Shown: in pieces, positions 24,114 through 33,716 of the stretch
How the letters are laid out: every line of letters starts with the position of its first letter
How positions within the stretch are numbered: the stretch's first letter is position 1
Program-made: the position numbers and the translations under genes
Notes under the pieces: model-generated
What the model was told of the DNA's origin: nothing
Databases searched by the model: none
The model's input: only the letters and a program-made list of their open reading frames with translations
Source of the DNA: Actinomadura kijaniata NBRC 14229
Lineage (GTDB): Bacteria > Actinomycetota > Actinomycetes > Streptosporangiales > Streptosporangiaceae
NCBI RefSeq assembly: GCF_001552175.1
Contig: NZ_BCQR01000002.1
Coordinates: forward strand, 1-64,000
Reading direction: 5' to 3'
Length of the DNA: 64,000 nucleotides

Positions 24114-25736
24114 GTGCGTCGGCTGGGGGTCACGGCGCTGGGCTTGCGGAACGGCCCCCATCAGGTCCGGGTCGAACGCGACCTGGAGGTGCCCACCACC
24201 GACGGGGTCGTGCTGCTGGCCGACCACTACGCGCCGGTCGACCTGGAGCGGCCGCCGACGGTCCTGGTGCGTTCGCCGTACGGGCGGCGCGGGCCGTTCG
24301 GGCTGATGTGCGGGCAGGTGTTCGCCTCGCACGGGTTCCAGGCCGTGGTGCAGAGCGTGCGCGGCGGGTTCGGCTCCGGCGGGGTGTTCGAGCCGCTCGA
24401 CGAGCGCGAGGACGGGCTGGCCACCATCGAGTGGCTGCGGGCGCAGCCGTGGTTCGGCGGGACGTTCGCGATGCACGGGCCGAGCTATCTGGGCTACGTG
24501 CAGTGGGCGGTGGCCGCCGAGGCGGGACCGGAGCTGCGGGCGCTGTCGATGCAGGTCACCGCGTCGCAGTTCCGCGACGCCATCAACGTCGGCGGCATGT
24601 TCGCGCTGGAGTCCACGCTGACCTGGGTGGACCTGACGGCGCGGCTGAAGCACCCGCTGTCGGGCGTCACCACCGGGATCATGTCGCCGCGGCGGGCGCG
24701 GCGGGCCGCGCTGTCGGGCCGTCCCCTCGCCGAGCTGGACGTGCTGGCGACCGGCAGCCAGCAGAAGTTCTTCCAGGACCTGCTGGTCAACGAGCCCGAC
24801 AGCCCGTTCTGGGACCGCCGCGACTTCAGCCCGAGCGTCGCGCGGGTCGAGGCCCCGGTGAACATGACCGGCGGCTGGTACGACATCTTCCTGCCGTGGC
24901 AGCTCAAGGACTACGCGGCGCTGCGCGCGGCCGGGCGGCGTCCGTACCTGACGATCGGCCCGTGGTTCCACGCCGACCAGCGGATGATGCGCGGGTCGGT
25001 CGGCGAGGCGATGCGGTGGTTCCGCGCGCACCTGCTGGACGACCCGTCTGAGCTGCGCGAGCAGCCGGTGCGGCTGTACGTGACCGGCGCCGACGAGTGG
25101 CGGGAGTTCCCCGACTGGCCGGTGCCGGGGATGCGCGAACAGCGCTGGAACCTCCAGCCGGACGGCGGGCTCGGCACCGCCGAGCCGCCGGAGTCGGAGC
25201 CGGACCGCTACCGCTACGACCCCGAGCACCCGACGCCGTTCCTGGGCGGGCCGTCGCTGCTGGGCGACAACAAGCCCGTCGCCGACCAGGCGCGGGTGGA
25301 GGCGCGCCGCGACGTCCTCGTCTACACCTCCGACGCGCTGGCCGAGGACGTGGAGGCGATCGGGCCGGTGACGGCCGAGCTGGTCGTGCGGTCCGACCGC
25401 GCGCACACCGACTTCGTGGTGCGGTTGTGCGACGTCGATCCCGACGGCGTCTCGCGGAACCTGTGCGAGGGCATGCGGCGGCTCGTCCCGGGCGTGAACG
25501 ACCCCGGGGAGGACGGCGTGCGGCGCGTCCCGGTGGAGCTGTGGCCGGTCGGGCACCGGTTCAGGGCCGGGCACCGCATCCGCGTGCAGGTGTGCAGCGG
25601 TGCCTACCCTCGGGTCGCCCGCAACCCGGGGACGGGTGAGCCGATCGGCACCGCGACCCGGATGCTGACCGCCGGCCAGGAGGTGTTCCACTCCCCCGGC
25701 CGGGTCTCCTCGATCACCCTGCCGATCGTGCCCTGA
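24114..25736 (+). CDS. CocE/NonD-family hydrolase (X-Pro dipeptidyl-peptidase-like)
   Basis: A 540-aa alpha/beta hydrolase. The nucleophile elbow is GPSYLGYVQW, the acid is in GGWYDIFLPW and the His in IGPWFHADQ. The C-terminal jelly-roll (from about residue 370) ends in RVQVCSGAYPRVARNP and the GQEVFHSPGRVSSITLP signature. The family includes cocaine esterase, glutaryl-acylases and X-Pro peptidases; the substrate here is not known. GTG at 24114 is preferred because GAGGAGA lies 3-9 bp before it. The 3' end overlaps the convergent peroxiredoxin gene by 23 bp. Confidence 0.88.
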   Translation: MRRLGVTALGLRNGPHQVRVERDLEVPTTDGVVLLADHYAPVDLERPPTVLVRSPYGRRGPFGLMCGQVFASHGFQAVVQSVRGGFGSGGVFEPLDEREDGLATIEWLRAQPWFGGTFAMHGPSYLGYVQWAVAAEAGPELRALSMQVTASQFRDAINVGGMFALESTLTWVDLTARLKHPLSGVTTGIMSPRRARRAALSGRPLAELDVLATGSQQKFFQDLLVNEPDSPFWDRRDFSPSVARVEAPVNMTGGWYDIFLPWQLKDYAALRAAGRRPYLTIGPWFHADQRMMRGSVGEAMRWFRAHLLDDPSELREQPVRLYVTGADEWREFPDWPVPGMREQRWNLQPDGGLGTAEPPESEPDRYRYDPEHPTPFLGGPSLLGDNKPVADQARVEARRDVLVYTSDALAEDVEAIGPVTAELVVRSDRAHTDFVVRLCDVDPDGVSRNLCEGMRRLVPGVNDPGEDGVRRVPVELWPVGHRFRAGHRIRVQVCSGAYPRVARNPGTGEPIGTATRMLTAGQEVFHSPGRVSSITLPIVP

Positions 25737-26172
25737 GGGCCGCCAGCGCCCGGTCGGCGTGCGCGGCCATCTTGATCTCGCTCTTGACGATCTCGATGAC
25801 CCGCCGGTCGGTGTCGATGACGAACGTCTGCCGCCTGGTCGGCATCAGCGCCAGGCCGCGCTTGACGCCGAAGCGGGCGCGGACCGTCCCGTCGGGGTCC
25901 GACAGCAGCGGGTAGCCGAGGGAGTGCCGGTCGGCGAACTCCTTCTGTCTGTCCACGCCGTCGGCGCTGATCCCGACCGGGTGCGCGCCGACGTCGGCCA
26001 GCTCGGCCGCCAGGTCGCGGAAGTGGCACGCCTCGGCGGTGCAGCCGGGCGTCATCGCGGCCGGGTAGAAGAAGAGCACGACCGGGCCCTTCTCCAGCAG
26101 GCCGGACAGGGTGCGGGGGGTTCCGGTCTCGTCGGGGAGTTCGAAGTCGTCGACGGTGTCACCGATCTTCAT
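25714..26172 (-). CDS. Peroxiredoxin, PrxQ/BCP type
   Basis: A 152-aa thiol peroxidase. The peroxidatic Cys is C44 in PAAMTPGCTAEACHFRD, with a resolving Cys at C49, the intramolecular pattern of PrxQ. GDTVDDFELPDETG at the start and RQTFVIDTDRRV near the end are family landmarks. It reduces peroxides with thioredoxin. Its start overlaps the stop of the upstream gene (26159-26785) by 14 bp, suggesting a two-gene unit. Confidence 0.93.
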   Translation of the reverse strand: MKIGDTVDDFELPDETGTPRTLSGLLEKGPVVLFFYPAAMTPGCTAEACHFRDLAAELADVGAHPVGISADGVDRQKEFADRHSLGYPLLSDPDGTVRARFGVKRGLALMPTRRQTFVIDTDRRVIEIVKSEIKMAAHADRALAALRARSAG

Positions 26173-26785
26173 GCCCCGACGCTAGCAGTGCCGCGATCGC
26201 GGCACTGCTCCAGGCTCCGCGCGCGCCGGGGCGTCCGGCCAGGTAGGCGGCGGCGCGGTCGGGCCGCCAGCCGTGCGCCTCGCGCAGGCCGTGGCCGAGC
26301 ATGGCCAGATAGGGGGCGGTCGGCGGGTTGAGCTCCGCGCCGTCCACCCCGTGCGGGGCGGTGAAGGTGAGCATGGGGTGGCCGTCGCGTTCCCCGATCT
26401 TCAGGACGGTCTCGTAGCGTCCGGGGCCGAGCCGCTGGCGGCCCTCGCCGAGCACCCGCGACAGGTCGGGGTCGGCCCCGGTCGCGCGGCGCATCTCCTG
26501 GGACATCACGTCGCAGAACTGCTGGAGGGTCAGCAGGTAGGCGCGCGCGGCGGTCCGGCCCGGCAGGTCGGGGTCGTAGAACGCCATGCCGCCGCCCCAG
26601 GTCAGCGACCGGTGGGCGAAGTAGATCCCGCCGGGCACGGTGACCGGCGCCTGCGCCCGGGCGGGGCGGGGGTCGCGGCAGCCGGTGTAGTGGCGCGCGC
26701 CGCCGGCGGGACGGCCGCCGGCCAGGTAGCAGGCGAAGCGCTCGGCGTGGAGGTTGGAGCCGTAGGCGACGTACCAGAGGCGCAT
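26159..26785 (-). CDS. Gamma-glutamylcyclotransferase-like protein
   Basis: A 208-aa protein whose start, WYVAYGSNLHAERF, is the YGSNL signature of the gamma-glutamylcyclotransferase/AIG2 fold. The remaining sequence (GGIYFAHRSLTWGGGMAFYDPDLPG and LLTLQQFCDVMSQEM in separate parts) matches a family common in actinomycetes that is often mis-named histone deacetylase. A catalytic Glu is not obvious, so activity is uncertain. It overlaps and precedes prxQ, which might hint at a glutathione- or mycothiol-related role; this is weak inference. Confidence 0.72.
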   Translation of the reverse strand: MRLWYVAYGSNLHAERFACYLAGGRPAGGARHYTGCRDPRPARAQAPVTVPGGIYFAHRSLTWGGGMAFYDPDLPGRTAARAYLLTLQQFCDVMSQEMRRATGADPDLSRVLGEGRQRLGPGRYETVLKIGERDGHPMLTFTAPHGVDGAELNPPTAPYLAMLGHGLREAHGWRPDRAAAYLAGRPGARGAWSSAAIAALLASGHEDR

Positions 26786-26835
26786 GCCTTCCAGGATGCC
26801 CGGTCGGGAGCGGGTGGGCTCGGGAACGGGTGGGG

Positions 26836-28092
26836 TCAGGAACGGGTGGGGTCGGCGACGCGGGCCAGGAACAGCGGCTCGCCGGTCCGGGTGTCGCGGA
26901 CCACCAGGACGTGCGGACGGTCAAAGACGATCTTCTCGCCGCGGGGCGGGGCGGCCAGGGCCTCGACGCCGCTGCCCGTCGCCGCCGCGGCCTCGGTGCC
27001 CTTCTCGTCGACGAGCAGGGTCGCGGCGTGCTGGACGAACTGGAGGCGCACCGCCTTCGGGGACAGGCCCCTGAGGTCGGCCTGCCCGCCGAACGCCTGC
27101 GCCATGCCCAGCTCGCTGAGCAGGGGTTTGAGGTCGGCCTGGGCCTTCAGCCTCACCTTGGGGATCGACAGGTCCACGGTGGTGGGGCGCAGGGCGCCGG
27201 TCAGGGCGTCGAGGGTGGCCGGGGACAGGTCGGGGCAGCCCTTGGCGCGGGCGTCGGGGAGCAGGGCCGTCATGGTCAGGCGGCCGTCCCGGTAGGGCAG
27301 GTCCACCGCCGTCCAGCCCCGGTGGCGGGCCACGCCGTAGTCGGTGGTCTTCCTCATCATCGGGGCGTCGACCGAGCGGCCCGCGGCGGTGGTGAAGCGG
27401 GCGGGCGCGGTGTCCTGCTTCTTGAACTCGGCGGCCCACCTCGCCTTCATGTAGAGGGCGTCGGTCAGGATCCAGCCGGTGTCCCCCTTGACCGAGTTCT
27501 CGGGGAGCAGCCGGGGGACCAGCCCCTCGGTGATCCTCTTGATCTCCTCGTTGACGGTGGCGCGGGCGCCCTCGGGGTCGCTGCGGATGTCGAGCAGCTT
27601 CAGCGAGGCGTCGTAGGCCGTGGCCACCCGGTCCAGGTAGTCCTTGTGGGGGGTGAGCGCCCGGTCCGACCACACCTGGTCGACCGTGCGCAGCTTCACG
27701 TCCTTGGTGTTGAGGGCCTTCAGCGCCTGGGTGCGGGCCCTCAGGCCCGGGAGCGGGTCGCCCGGCGGGAGCCGCAGGGTGCGGGCCATCGCGGCGGCCG
27801 TCTCACCGCGGGCCGCCTGGTGGACCATGCCGAGGCCGCTGGACAGGCTGCTGGGCGACAGCACCACGTTGGCGGACGGGTCCCGGCGGCACCAGGCGTC
27901 CAGGACGGAGAGGCCGAACGCGGAGGAGGCCCGCGCCAGGGGCCCGGGGTCCGCCGCGGCGACCGGGGCCACCGCGCCCCGGACCGTGCGGACCTCCTGG
28001 GTCGCGGCGCCGCACGCGGTGACGGCGGAGGCCGCGGAGACGAGCAGTGCTCCCGTGGCGAGTCGGTGGCTGCGTAGGAGTCCCATGGACAT
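26836..28092 (-). CDS. Serpin (serine-protease inhibitor), predicted lipoprotein
   Basis: A 418-aa serpin with an N-terminal signal and lipobox SAVTAC (Cys near residue 27), so probably membrane-anchored outside the cell. Serpin landmarks include NVVLSPSSLSSGLGMV, WILTDALYMKARW, VDLPYRDGRLTMTALLPD and the C-terminal FDRPHVLVVRDTRTGEPLFLARV. The reactive-loop hinge EKGTEAAAATG is the inhibitory consensus; counting 17 residues from the Glu puts P1 at a Leu followed by Ala. The target is probably a chymotrypsin- or subtilisin-like protease. It is divergent from a glycosyltransferase. Confidence 0.92.
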   Translation of the reverse strand: MSMGLLRSHRLATGALLVSAASAVTACGAATQEVRTVRGAVAPVAAADPGPLARASSAFGLSVLDAWCRRDPSANVVLSPSSLSSGLGMVHQAARGETAAAMARTLRLPPGDPLPGLRARTQALKALNTKDVKLRTVDQVWSDRALTPHKDYLDRVATAYDASLKLLDIRSDPEGARATVNEEIKRITEGLVPRLLPENSVKGDTGWILTDALYMKARWAAEFKKQDTAPARFTTAAGRSVDAPMMRKTTDYGVARHRGWTAVDLPYRDGRLTMTALLPDARAKGCPDLSPATLDALTGALRPTTVDLSIPKVRLKAQADLKPLLSELGMAQAFGGQADLRGLSPKAVRLQFVQHAATLLVDEKGTEAAAATGSGVEALAAPPRGEKIVFDRPHVLVVRDTRTGEPLFLARVADPTRS

Positions 28093-28164
28093 GGGACGCG
28101 GGCCGCCGGAACCGGGTTTCGCGGTACCAAGAACTTTTTTCGCGACGAATCGTCATTAGCGGGT

Positions 28165-28192
28165 TTGCTTTCACTCGGGGGTGGGGTAGACA
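28165..28192 (+). promoter_or_regulatory. Candidate promoter for the glycosyltransferase gene
   Basis: TTGCTT (28165-28170) and TAGACA (28187-28192) are separated by 16 bp in an AT-richer part of the serpin-GT intergenic region. This fits a vegetative promoter facing the plus strand, about 70 bp upstream of the start codon. Confidence 0.4.
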
Positions 28193-28260
28193 TGTGACTG
28201 TAGGTGTCCAAGACGGAGATACCTCCCAGTTGCTCATGCCTTGAGTACGGAGGATCCGTC

Positions 28261-29538
28261 ATGCGCCACCCTCTGAACATCGCCCTTGTCACCGCCGCCG
28301 ACCTCGACGCCGAGACCGTTCAGGCGATCGCGGTGCGGGATCTCGCCCGTGCGTTGGCCGCTCCGCTGTCCGAGGACGCCGAGGGCCACCAGGTCAGCGT
28401 TTACACCCGGCGGTGCAACCCCGCCGCCCGCATGCGTTCCCGCATCGCTCCCGGTGCCACGGTGTACCAGGTCGAGGCCGGTCCGGCCCGGCGGCTGAGC
28501 GATGACGACACGCTGCGGCACGTGCGGGACTTCGCCGACGCGCTGCGCCGCCGGTTCAGCGGCCCGGGGCGCCCCGACGTCGTGCACGCCCACGGCTGGA
28601 TCGGCGGACTGGTGGCCTGCGCTGTCGCCAAGGAGCTGGACATCCCGTTCGTCGCCAGCTACCACGGGCTGGCCGCCGGCGAGCGGCGGCTGGGGCACGA
28701 GGTGCACCCGGCGCGGATGCGGCTGGAGACCGCCGTCGGGCGCGGCGCCGACCTGGTGCTGGCCGCGCACTCCGGCGAGCGCAACGCGCTGGTGCGGATG
28801 GGCGTCCCCCGGCCGTCGGTCGGCATCCTCCCCTACGGGGTGGACGGCGAGCTGTTCAGCCAGGTCGGCCCGGCCATGCCGCGCGGTGACCGGCAGCGCC
28901 TGGTGACGGTCTGCCGCGACCTGGAGGACGGCGGGGTCGCCACGGCGATCCGCGCGCTGGCGCACGTCCCGGACGCCGAGCTGGCGATCGCCGGCGGCCC
29001 GGCCCGGGAGGAGCTGGAGAACGACCCGGCCGTGCACCGGCTGACCCTGCTGGCCAAGGAGCTGCACGTCGCCGACCGGGTGATCTTCCTGGGGCGGCTG
29101 CCCCGCCGGTCGCTGCCCAAGCTGCTGCGCACCGCGCGGCTGGCGCTGGTGCTGGCGCCGTTCCAGCCGTCGTCGATGGTGCCGCTGGAGGCCATGGCCT
29201 GCGGCGTCCCGGTGGTCGCCACCCCGGTCGGCGGGAACACCGACAGCGTGCTGGACGGCATCACCGGCATGCACGTCCCGGCGGACCGGCCCGTGCTGAT
29301 CGGCCGGGCGATCCGGCGGCTGCTGGCCGAGGAGACCACGCTGCACGGCTGGGCCATCGCCGCCGCCGACCGCGCCAACTCGCGGTACTCCTGGAAGCGC
29401 ATCGCCGCCGAGACGCTGCGCGCCTACGAGCGGATCCTGCCCGCTCCCCCGGTCGAGGAGCCCGAGGTCGAGGACGAGATCGCGGAGCCCGTGGAGGCCG
29501 TGGAGGAGACCGAGCTGGCCGCCGCCCTGGCGGGCTGA
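28261..29538 (+). CDS. GT4-family glycosyltransferase
   Basis: A 425-aa GT-B enzyme. The N-terminal half has DVVHAHGWIGGLVA and VASYHGLAAGERR; the donor-binding half has VIFLGRLPRRSLPKLLRTARL and the E-x7-E motif region MVPLEAMACGVPVVATPVGG. It transfers a sugar from a nucleotide donor, as in MshA and PimB relatives; the acceptor is unknown. A Glu-rich C-terminal tail (EEPEVEDEIAEPVEAVEE) is unusual for the fold. GGAGG lies 8 bp before the ATG. Confidence 0.88.
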   Translation: MRHPLNIALVTAADLDAETVQAIAVRDLARALAAPLSEDAEGHQVSVYTRRCNPAARMRSRIAPGATVYQVEAGPARRLSDDDTLRHVRDFADALRRRFSGPGRPDVVHAHGWIGGLVACAVAKELDIPFVASYHGLAAGERRLGHEVHPARMRLETAVGRGADLVLAAHSGERNALVRMGVPRPSVGILPYGVDGELFSQVGPAMPRGDRQRLVTVCRDLEDGGVATAIRALAHVPDAELAIAGGPAREELENDPAVHRLTLLAKELHVADRVIFLGRLPRRSLPKLLRTARLALVLAPFQPSSMVPLEAMACGVPVVATPVGGNTDSVLDGITGMHVPADRPVLIGRAIRRLLAEETTLHGWAIAAADRANSRYSWKRIAAETLRAYERILPAPPVEEPEVEDEIAEPVEAVEETELAAALAG

Positions 29539-29560
29539 GCCTCCGCCCCGGCGGGCCGAG

Positions 29561-29579
29561 GGACGGGCGGCGCCCGTCC
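29561..29579 (+). terminator. Minor hairpin after the glycosyltransferase
   Basis: An 8-bp perfect stem, GGACGGGC / GCCCGTCC, with a 3-base loop. It directly precedes a stronger hairpin, so the two act as a tandem terminator or one is accessory. Confidence 0.5.
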
Positions 29580-29586
29580 GCGCACG

Positions 29587-29620
29587 ACGGGCCCCGGTCC
29601 ACGAGTGGACCGGGGCCCGT
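29587..29620 (+). terminator. Strong terminator, perfect 16-bp stem
   Basis: ACGGGCCCCGGTCCAC pairs without mismatch with its complement across a 2-base (GA) centre, and a short TTTT lies 5-9 bp downstream. It separates the glycosyltransferase from the oxidoreductase gene. Confidence 0.85.
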
Positions 29621-29685
29621 GCACGTTTTCGGGGTAGGTCACCTTCCAGACCATGATCCGTGCTCTGTGAACCGGGGGGTTTCCC

Positions 29686-30606
29686 ATGCGCGCTGTCACC
29701 TACGACGCCTACACCACCGACGATTCCCGGCTGCGGGCGGGCGAGGTGCCCGATCCCCGGCTCGGCCCGGGGCAGGTGCTGATCGAGGTGCGGGCCGCCG
29801 GGGTCAACCCGGTGGACTGGAAGATCATGGCGGGCGGCCTCGACGCGATGATGGACGCGGTGTTCCCCGTCATCCCCGGCTGGGACGTGGCCGGGGTGGT
29901 GCGGGCGGCCGGGCCCGACACCCCGGAGTTCGCGCCGGGCGACGAGGTGATGGCCTACGCCCGCAAGCACGTCGTCCACGCCGGGACGTTCGCGCAGTAC
30001 GTCGCGGTGGACGCCGCCGCGTGCGCGCGCCGGCCCGCGGCGCTCGACTGGAACCGGGCCGGGGGCCTGCCGCTGGCGGGGATGACCGCGCAGCGCACCC
30101 TCGACCGGCTGGCGGTCGGCGCCGGGGACGTGGTGCTGGTGCACGGGGCGGCCGGGGGCGTGGGGAGCCTCGCCGTCCAGATCGCGCGGGCGCGCGGCGC
30201 CCGCGTCGTCGGCACCGCCTCCGAACGCAACCACGACTACCTGCGCGGCCTCGGCGCCGAGCCGGTCGTCTACGGCGACGGGCTCGCCGGGCGCGTCCGC
30301 GACCTGGCCCCGGGCGGGGTGACCGCCGTGGCCGACTTCGTCGGCGGGCAGCTCGACACGACGCTGGCGGTGCTGGCCGGGGGCGGCCGCCACGCCTCCG
30401 TCGCCGACAACACCGTGGAGGAGCACGGCGGCCACTGGATCTGGGTGCGCCCCGACGGGGCCAGGCTGGCCGAGCTGGCCGCGCTGGCCGACAAGGGCGA
30501 GCTCACGGTCGAGGTGGCCGGGACGTTCCCGCTGGAGGAGGTCGGCGCGGCGTTCGCGGCCAGCCGGACCGGGCACACCCGCGGCAAGCTCGTGATCACG
30601 CCCTGA
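29686..30606 (+). CDS. Zinc-independent MDR quinone reductase-like NADPH oxidoreductase
   Basis: A 306-aa member of the medium-chain dehydrogenase family. The GroES-like half contains [17 protein letters not shown] and [11 protein letters not shown]; the Rossmann half has the nucleotide motif [19 protein letters not shown]. Structural and catalytic zinc Cys residues are absent, as in quinone oxidoreductases. It would reduce quinones or enones with NADPH. It is followed 34 bp later by a LAL regulator, but no shared function is evident. Confidence 0.88.
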   Translation: MRAVTYDAYTTDDSRLRAGEVPDPRLGPGQVLIEVRAAGVNPVDWKIMAGGLDAMMDAVFPVIPGWDVAGVVRAAGPDTPEFAPGDEVMAYARKHVVHAGTFAQYVAVDAAACARRPAALDWNRAGGLPLAGMTAQRTLDRLAVGAGDVVLVHGAAGGVGSLAVQIARARGARVVGTASERNHDYLRGLGAEPVVYGDGLAGRVRDLAPGGVTAVADFVGGQLDTTLAVLAGGGRHASVADNTVEEHGGHWIWVRPDGARLAELAALADKGELTVEVAGTFPLEEVGAAFAASRTGHTRGKLVITP

Positions 30607-30640
30607 CCGGAAAGCCGGTTCCGGGTGGGATACTCGGCGG

Positions 30641-33547
30641 ATGGAGGAGCTGATGGGGGAGCTGGTCGGACGTGCCGCCGAGGCCGCCGCGCTCAGCGCC
30701 GCGCTGGACCGCGCCGCCGCCGGGAACGCCGGGATCGCGCTGGTCAGCGGTGACGCCGGGGTCGGCAAGTCCCATCTGGTGGGCGCGCTCACGCGGCAGG
30801 CCGCCCGGCGCGGCTGGACCGTGCTGACCGGGCAGTGCGCCGAGCTCGGCGAGTCCATCCCCTACATGCCGCTGGCCGACGCGCTGTGGCGGGCCGTGCG
30901 GGAGCCGGGGGCCGAGGTGCTGCGGGAGGCGCTGGAGACGCGGCCGGTGCTGGGACGGCTGCTGCCCGACGGGGACGGCGCGCCGGACGCGGCGTCGGAG
31001 CTGGGGCAGCAGCAGCTGTTCGGGGCCGCGCTGGGGCTGCTGGGCGAGCTGGGACAGCGGCGCCCGGTGCTGCTGGTGCTGGAGGACCTGCACTGGGCGG
31101 ACCGTTCCACGCGGCATCTGCTGACGTTCCTCAGCCGCGTCCTGCAACGCGAGCGGGTCTGCCTGGTCGGCACCTACCGCTCCGACGACCTGCACCGGCG
31201 CCACCCGCTGCGCCCGGTGGTGGCGGAGCTGGTGCGGCTGCCGAACGTGACGGCGGTGGACCTGCGGCCGTTCGCGCCGAGCGAGACCGCCGAGTACCTG
31301 GCGTACCTGGACGGCGGGACGCCGCCGTCCGCCGAGGAGGTCGCGCGGGTCCACCAGCGTTCGGAGGGCAACCCGTTCTACGCCGCCGAGCTGCACGCCG
31401 CCGCCCGCACCGGCGAGGACCTGCCCGCCGGGCTCGCCGACCTGCTGCTGGCCCGCATGGAGCGGCTGTCCGACGACGCCCAGCGCGTGGTGCGGGTCGC
31501 CGCCGTCGCGGGCCGCCGCGTCAACGACGAGCTGGTCCGGCGGGTGTCGGGGCTGGACGAGCGGGCCGTCGGCACGGCGCTGCGGGAGATCGTCGAGCAG
31601 CGGCTGCTGGAGCCCGACGGGGCCGACGGCTACCGGTTCCGGCACGCGCTGCTCGCCGAGGCCGCCTACGCCGACCTGCTGCCGGGCGAGAGGACCCGGC
31701 TGCACGCCGCGTTCGCCGCGCTGCTGGCCGAGCCGCCCGCCTCGCTGCTGCCGCGCGCCGCCGCCGAGCGCGCCCACCACAGCCTCGCCGCGCACGACCT
31801 GCCGGTGGCGTTCGCGGCGTCGCTGCGGGCGGGGCGCGAGGCCGAGCGGATGGGCGCGCCCGACGAGGCCCACGACCACTACGACCGGGCGCTGGAGCTG
31901 TGGGACGCGGTCCCCGACGCCGACGCGGTCGCCGGGGCCGCGCGGGAGGAGATCTCGCTGGCGGCGGCGCGGGCGTCGGCCCGCGCCGGGGACACCCGCC
32001 GGGGCATCTCCCGGCTGCGCCGCCTGCTGGCCGTCACCGACCCCTCCGACCTGCGGCTGGGGGTGAAGATCCGCGAGCATCTGGGGTCGCTGCTGTACGA
32101 GCTGGACCAGGACGAGGAGTCCACCGCCGTGCTCCGCGAGGCCGTGGACCTGCTGCCCGCCGACCCGCCCACCCCCGAACGCGCCGGGGCGCTGGCCGCC
32201 TACCTGCGCACCCTGGTCTACAGCGAGGAGCACGCGCGGCTCTCGGCGCTGGCCGAGGAGGCGATCGCGGCGGCGCGGGCGACGGGGGCGACCGACGCCG
32301 AGGCCAGCGCGCTGATCTCCCTGGCGGTGTACCGGGAGTGGCGGGAGGGGGACGCCGACGCCGCCGCCCTGTTCGGGCGGGCCCGCGACCTGGCCCTCGC
32401 CGCCGGGAACTACCCGGTCGCGATGCGCGCCGCCTACCACTACGCGCGCGTCCCGTTCGACCGGGGCGAGCTGGCGGCGGCCACCGCGGCGGCCGACGAC
32501 GGCGTGCGGCTGGCGCTGGACCACGGCGTCGAGTGGAGCACCTTCGGCACCACGATGCGCTGCCTCCAGTACCTGATCCACTACACCACCGGCGACTGGG
32601 AGCGGGCCGACCGGCTGGCGGACGACTTCGCCGTCCAGGTGGTGCGGGCGCCCGAGGCGCTCGTGTCGGCGTACGCGTTGTTCTGCGAGGTCGCGCGGGG
32701 AAGCGACGGCGTCCGGGAGCGGTTGCGGTGGATCGAGCCGCTGTGGCCGCAGGATTCGCTGCTGGTCTACATCTCGCGGGGGCTGGCGGCCGAGCACTGC
32801 CTGTGGAACGGCGACCCGGTCACCGCGCTCGGGCACGCGGAGGCGGCGCTGGCGGCGTTCGACCACCACGACCCGCCGTCCATCCGGGCGGCCGCGACCG
32901 TGCTGTGGGCGCACGCCGAGCGCGGCGGCGTCGACCGCGCCACGGCCGACGCGCTGTTGGAACGTGCCCGTGCGGCCATGGCCATCGTTCCGGGCGGCTA
33001 TGCGCGCGTCTGGATAGGAGTGGAGGGGCACGCCTGGCTGGCCCGCGTCGAGGCCGAGCACGCCCGCGCGCTGGGGGCCAACGACCCCGAGCTGTGGCGC
33101 AGGGCGGCCGAGGCGTTCACCTACGGCGACCCCGACGGCGGGTTCGTGTACGAGGTGGCGCGGTCGCGGTGGCGGCTGGCCGAGGCGCTGGTCGAGCGGG
33201 GCCGCCGCGAGGAGGCGGCCGAGGAGTGGCGGCGGGCGGTGGCGACCGCCGAGCGGCTGGGCGCCGCTCCCCTGCTGGCGGCGCTGCGGGACCTCGGCGC
33301 GCGGGCCCGGCTGCGGCCGGGCGCGGCGCCGGGGGACGGGCCGGAGAGCGGGTCGCTGGCGGCGCTGACGGCCCGCGAGCGCGAGGTGCTGAAGCTCGTC
33401 GCCGAGGGCCTGGGCAACAAGGAGATCGCCGCCGCGCTGTACATCTCCCCCAAGACCGCCAGCGTCCACGTCTCCAACATCATGGCCAAGCTGGGCGTCA
33501 CCAGCCGCGGCCAGGCAGCCGCCGTCGCCCACCGCGCCGGGCTGTGA
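30641..33547 (+). CDS. LAL-type LuxR-family regulator with AAA/ATPase domain
   Basis: A 968-aa regulator. The N-terminal ATPase has Walker [16 protein letters not shown] (near residue 40) and Walker [17 protein letters not shown] long helical, TPR-like middle follows. The C-terminal LuxR helix-turn-helix is [20 protein letters not shown] and onward to [16 protein letters not shown] regulators (MalT relatives) activate catabolic or secondary-metabolite operons on binding an inducer and ATP. No neighbouring operon is an obvious target. Confidence 0.92.
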   Translation: MEELMGELVGRAAEAAALSAALDRAAAGNAGIALVSGDAGVGKSHLVGALTRQAARRGWTVLTGQCAELGESIPYMPLADALWRAVREPGAEVLREALETRPVLGRLLPDGDGAPDAASELGQQQLFGAALGLLGELGQRRPVLLVLEDLHWADRSTRHLLTFLSRVLQRERVCLVGTYRSDDLHRRHPLRPVVAELVRLPNVTAVDLRPFAPSETAEYLAYLDGGTPPSAEEVARVHQRSEGNPFYAAELHAAARTGEDLPAGLADLLLARMERLSDDAQRVVRVAAVAGRRVNDELVRRVSGLDERAVGTALREIVEQRLLEPDGADGYRFRHALLAEAAYADLLPGERTRLHAAFAALLAEPPASLLPRAAAERAHHSLAAHDLPVAFAASLRAGREAERMGAPDEAHDHYDRALELWDAVPDADAVAGAAREEISLAAARASARAGDTRRGISRLRRLLAVTDPSDLRLGVKIREHLGSLLYELDQDEESTAVLREAVDLLPADPPTPERAGALAAYLRTLVYSEEHARLSALAEEAIAAARATGATDAEASALISLAVYREWREGDADAAALFGRARDLALAAGNYPVAMRAAYHYARVPFDRGELAAATAAADDGVRLALDHGVEWSTFGTTMRCLQYLIHYTTGDWERADRLADDFAVQVVRAPEALVSAYALFCEVARGSDGVRERLRWIEPLWPQDSLLVYISRGLAAEHCLWNGDPVTALGHAEAALAAFDHHDPPSIRAAATVLWAHAERGGVDRATADALLERARAAMAIVPGGYARVWIGVEGHAWLARVEAEHARALGANDPELWRRAAEAFTYGDPDGGFVYEVARSRWRLAEALVERGRREEAAEEWRRAVATAERLGAAPLLAALRDLGARARLRPGAAPGDGPESGSLAALTAREREVLKLVAEGLGNKEIAAALYISPKTASVHVSNIMAKLGVTSRGQAAAVAHRAGL

Positions 33548-33628
33548 TTTTTGAAGTCCTGGCCTACGGCGCTCGCCCGGGGCTCGCGCCTCACCAGGCC
33601 TTGGCGAGCGCGACATCGCTTCGCGATC

Positions 33629-33670
33629 TGACCCGCGGGCCCTCGCCTTCGGCTTCGGGCCCGCCGGTCA
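33629..33670 (+). terminator. Imperfect hairpin after the LAL regulator gene
   Basis: TGACCCGCGGGCCC pairs with GGGCCCGCCGGTCA (13 of 14) around a 14-base loop. It lies in the 169-bp gap between convergent genes and could serve either side. Confidence 0.6.
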
Positions 33671-33716
33671 GGTAACGCGCTCGCGTGCGTGGTCGAGGTT
33701 CGCTTCGAAACAGGTC

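Noticed and set aside
33548..33716. A small gene in the gap after the LAL regulator
   Set aside because: The stretch is short, repeats GCTCGC/CGCTTCGCG motifs and forms hairpins; no start with a ribosome site precedes a plausible frame.
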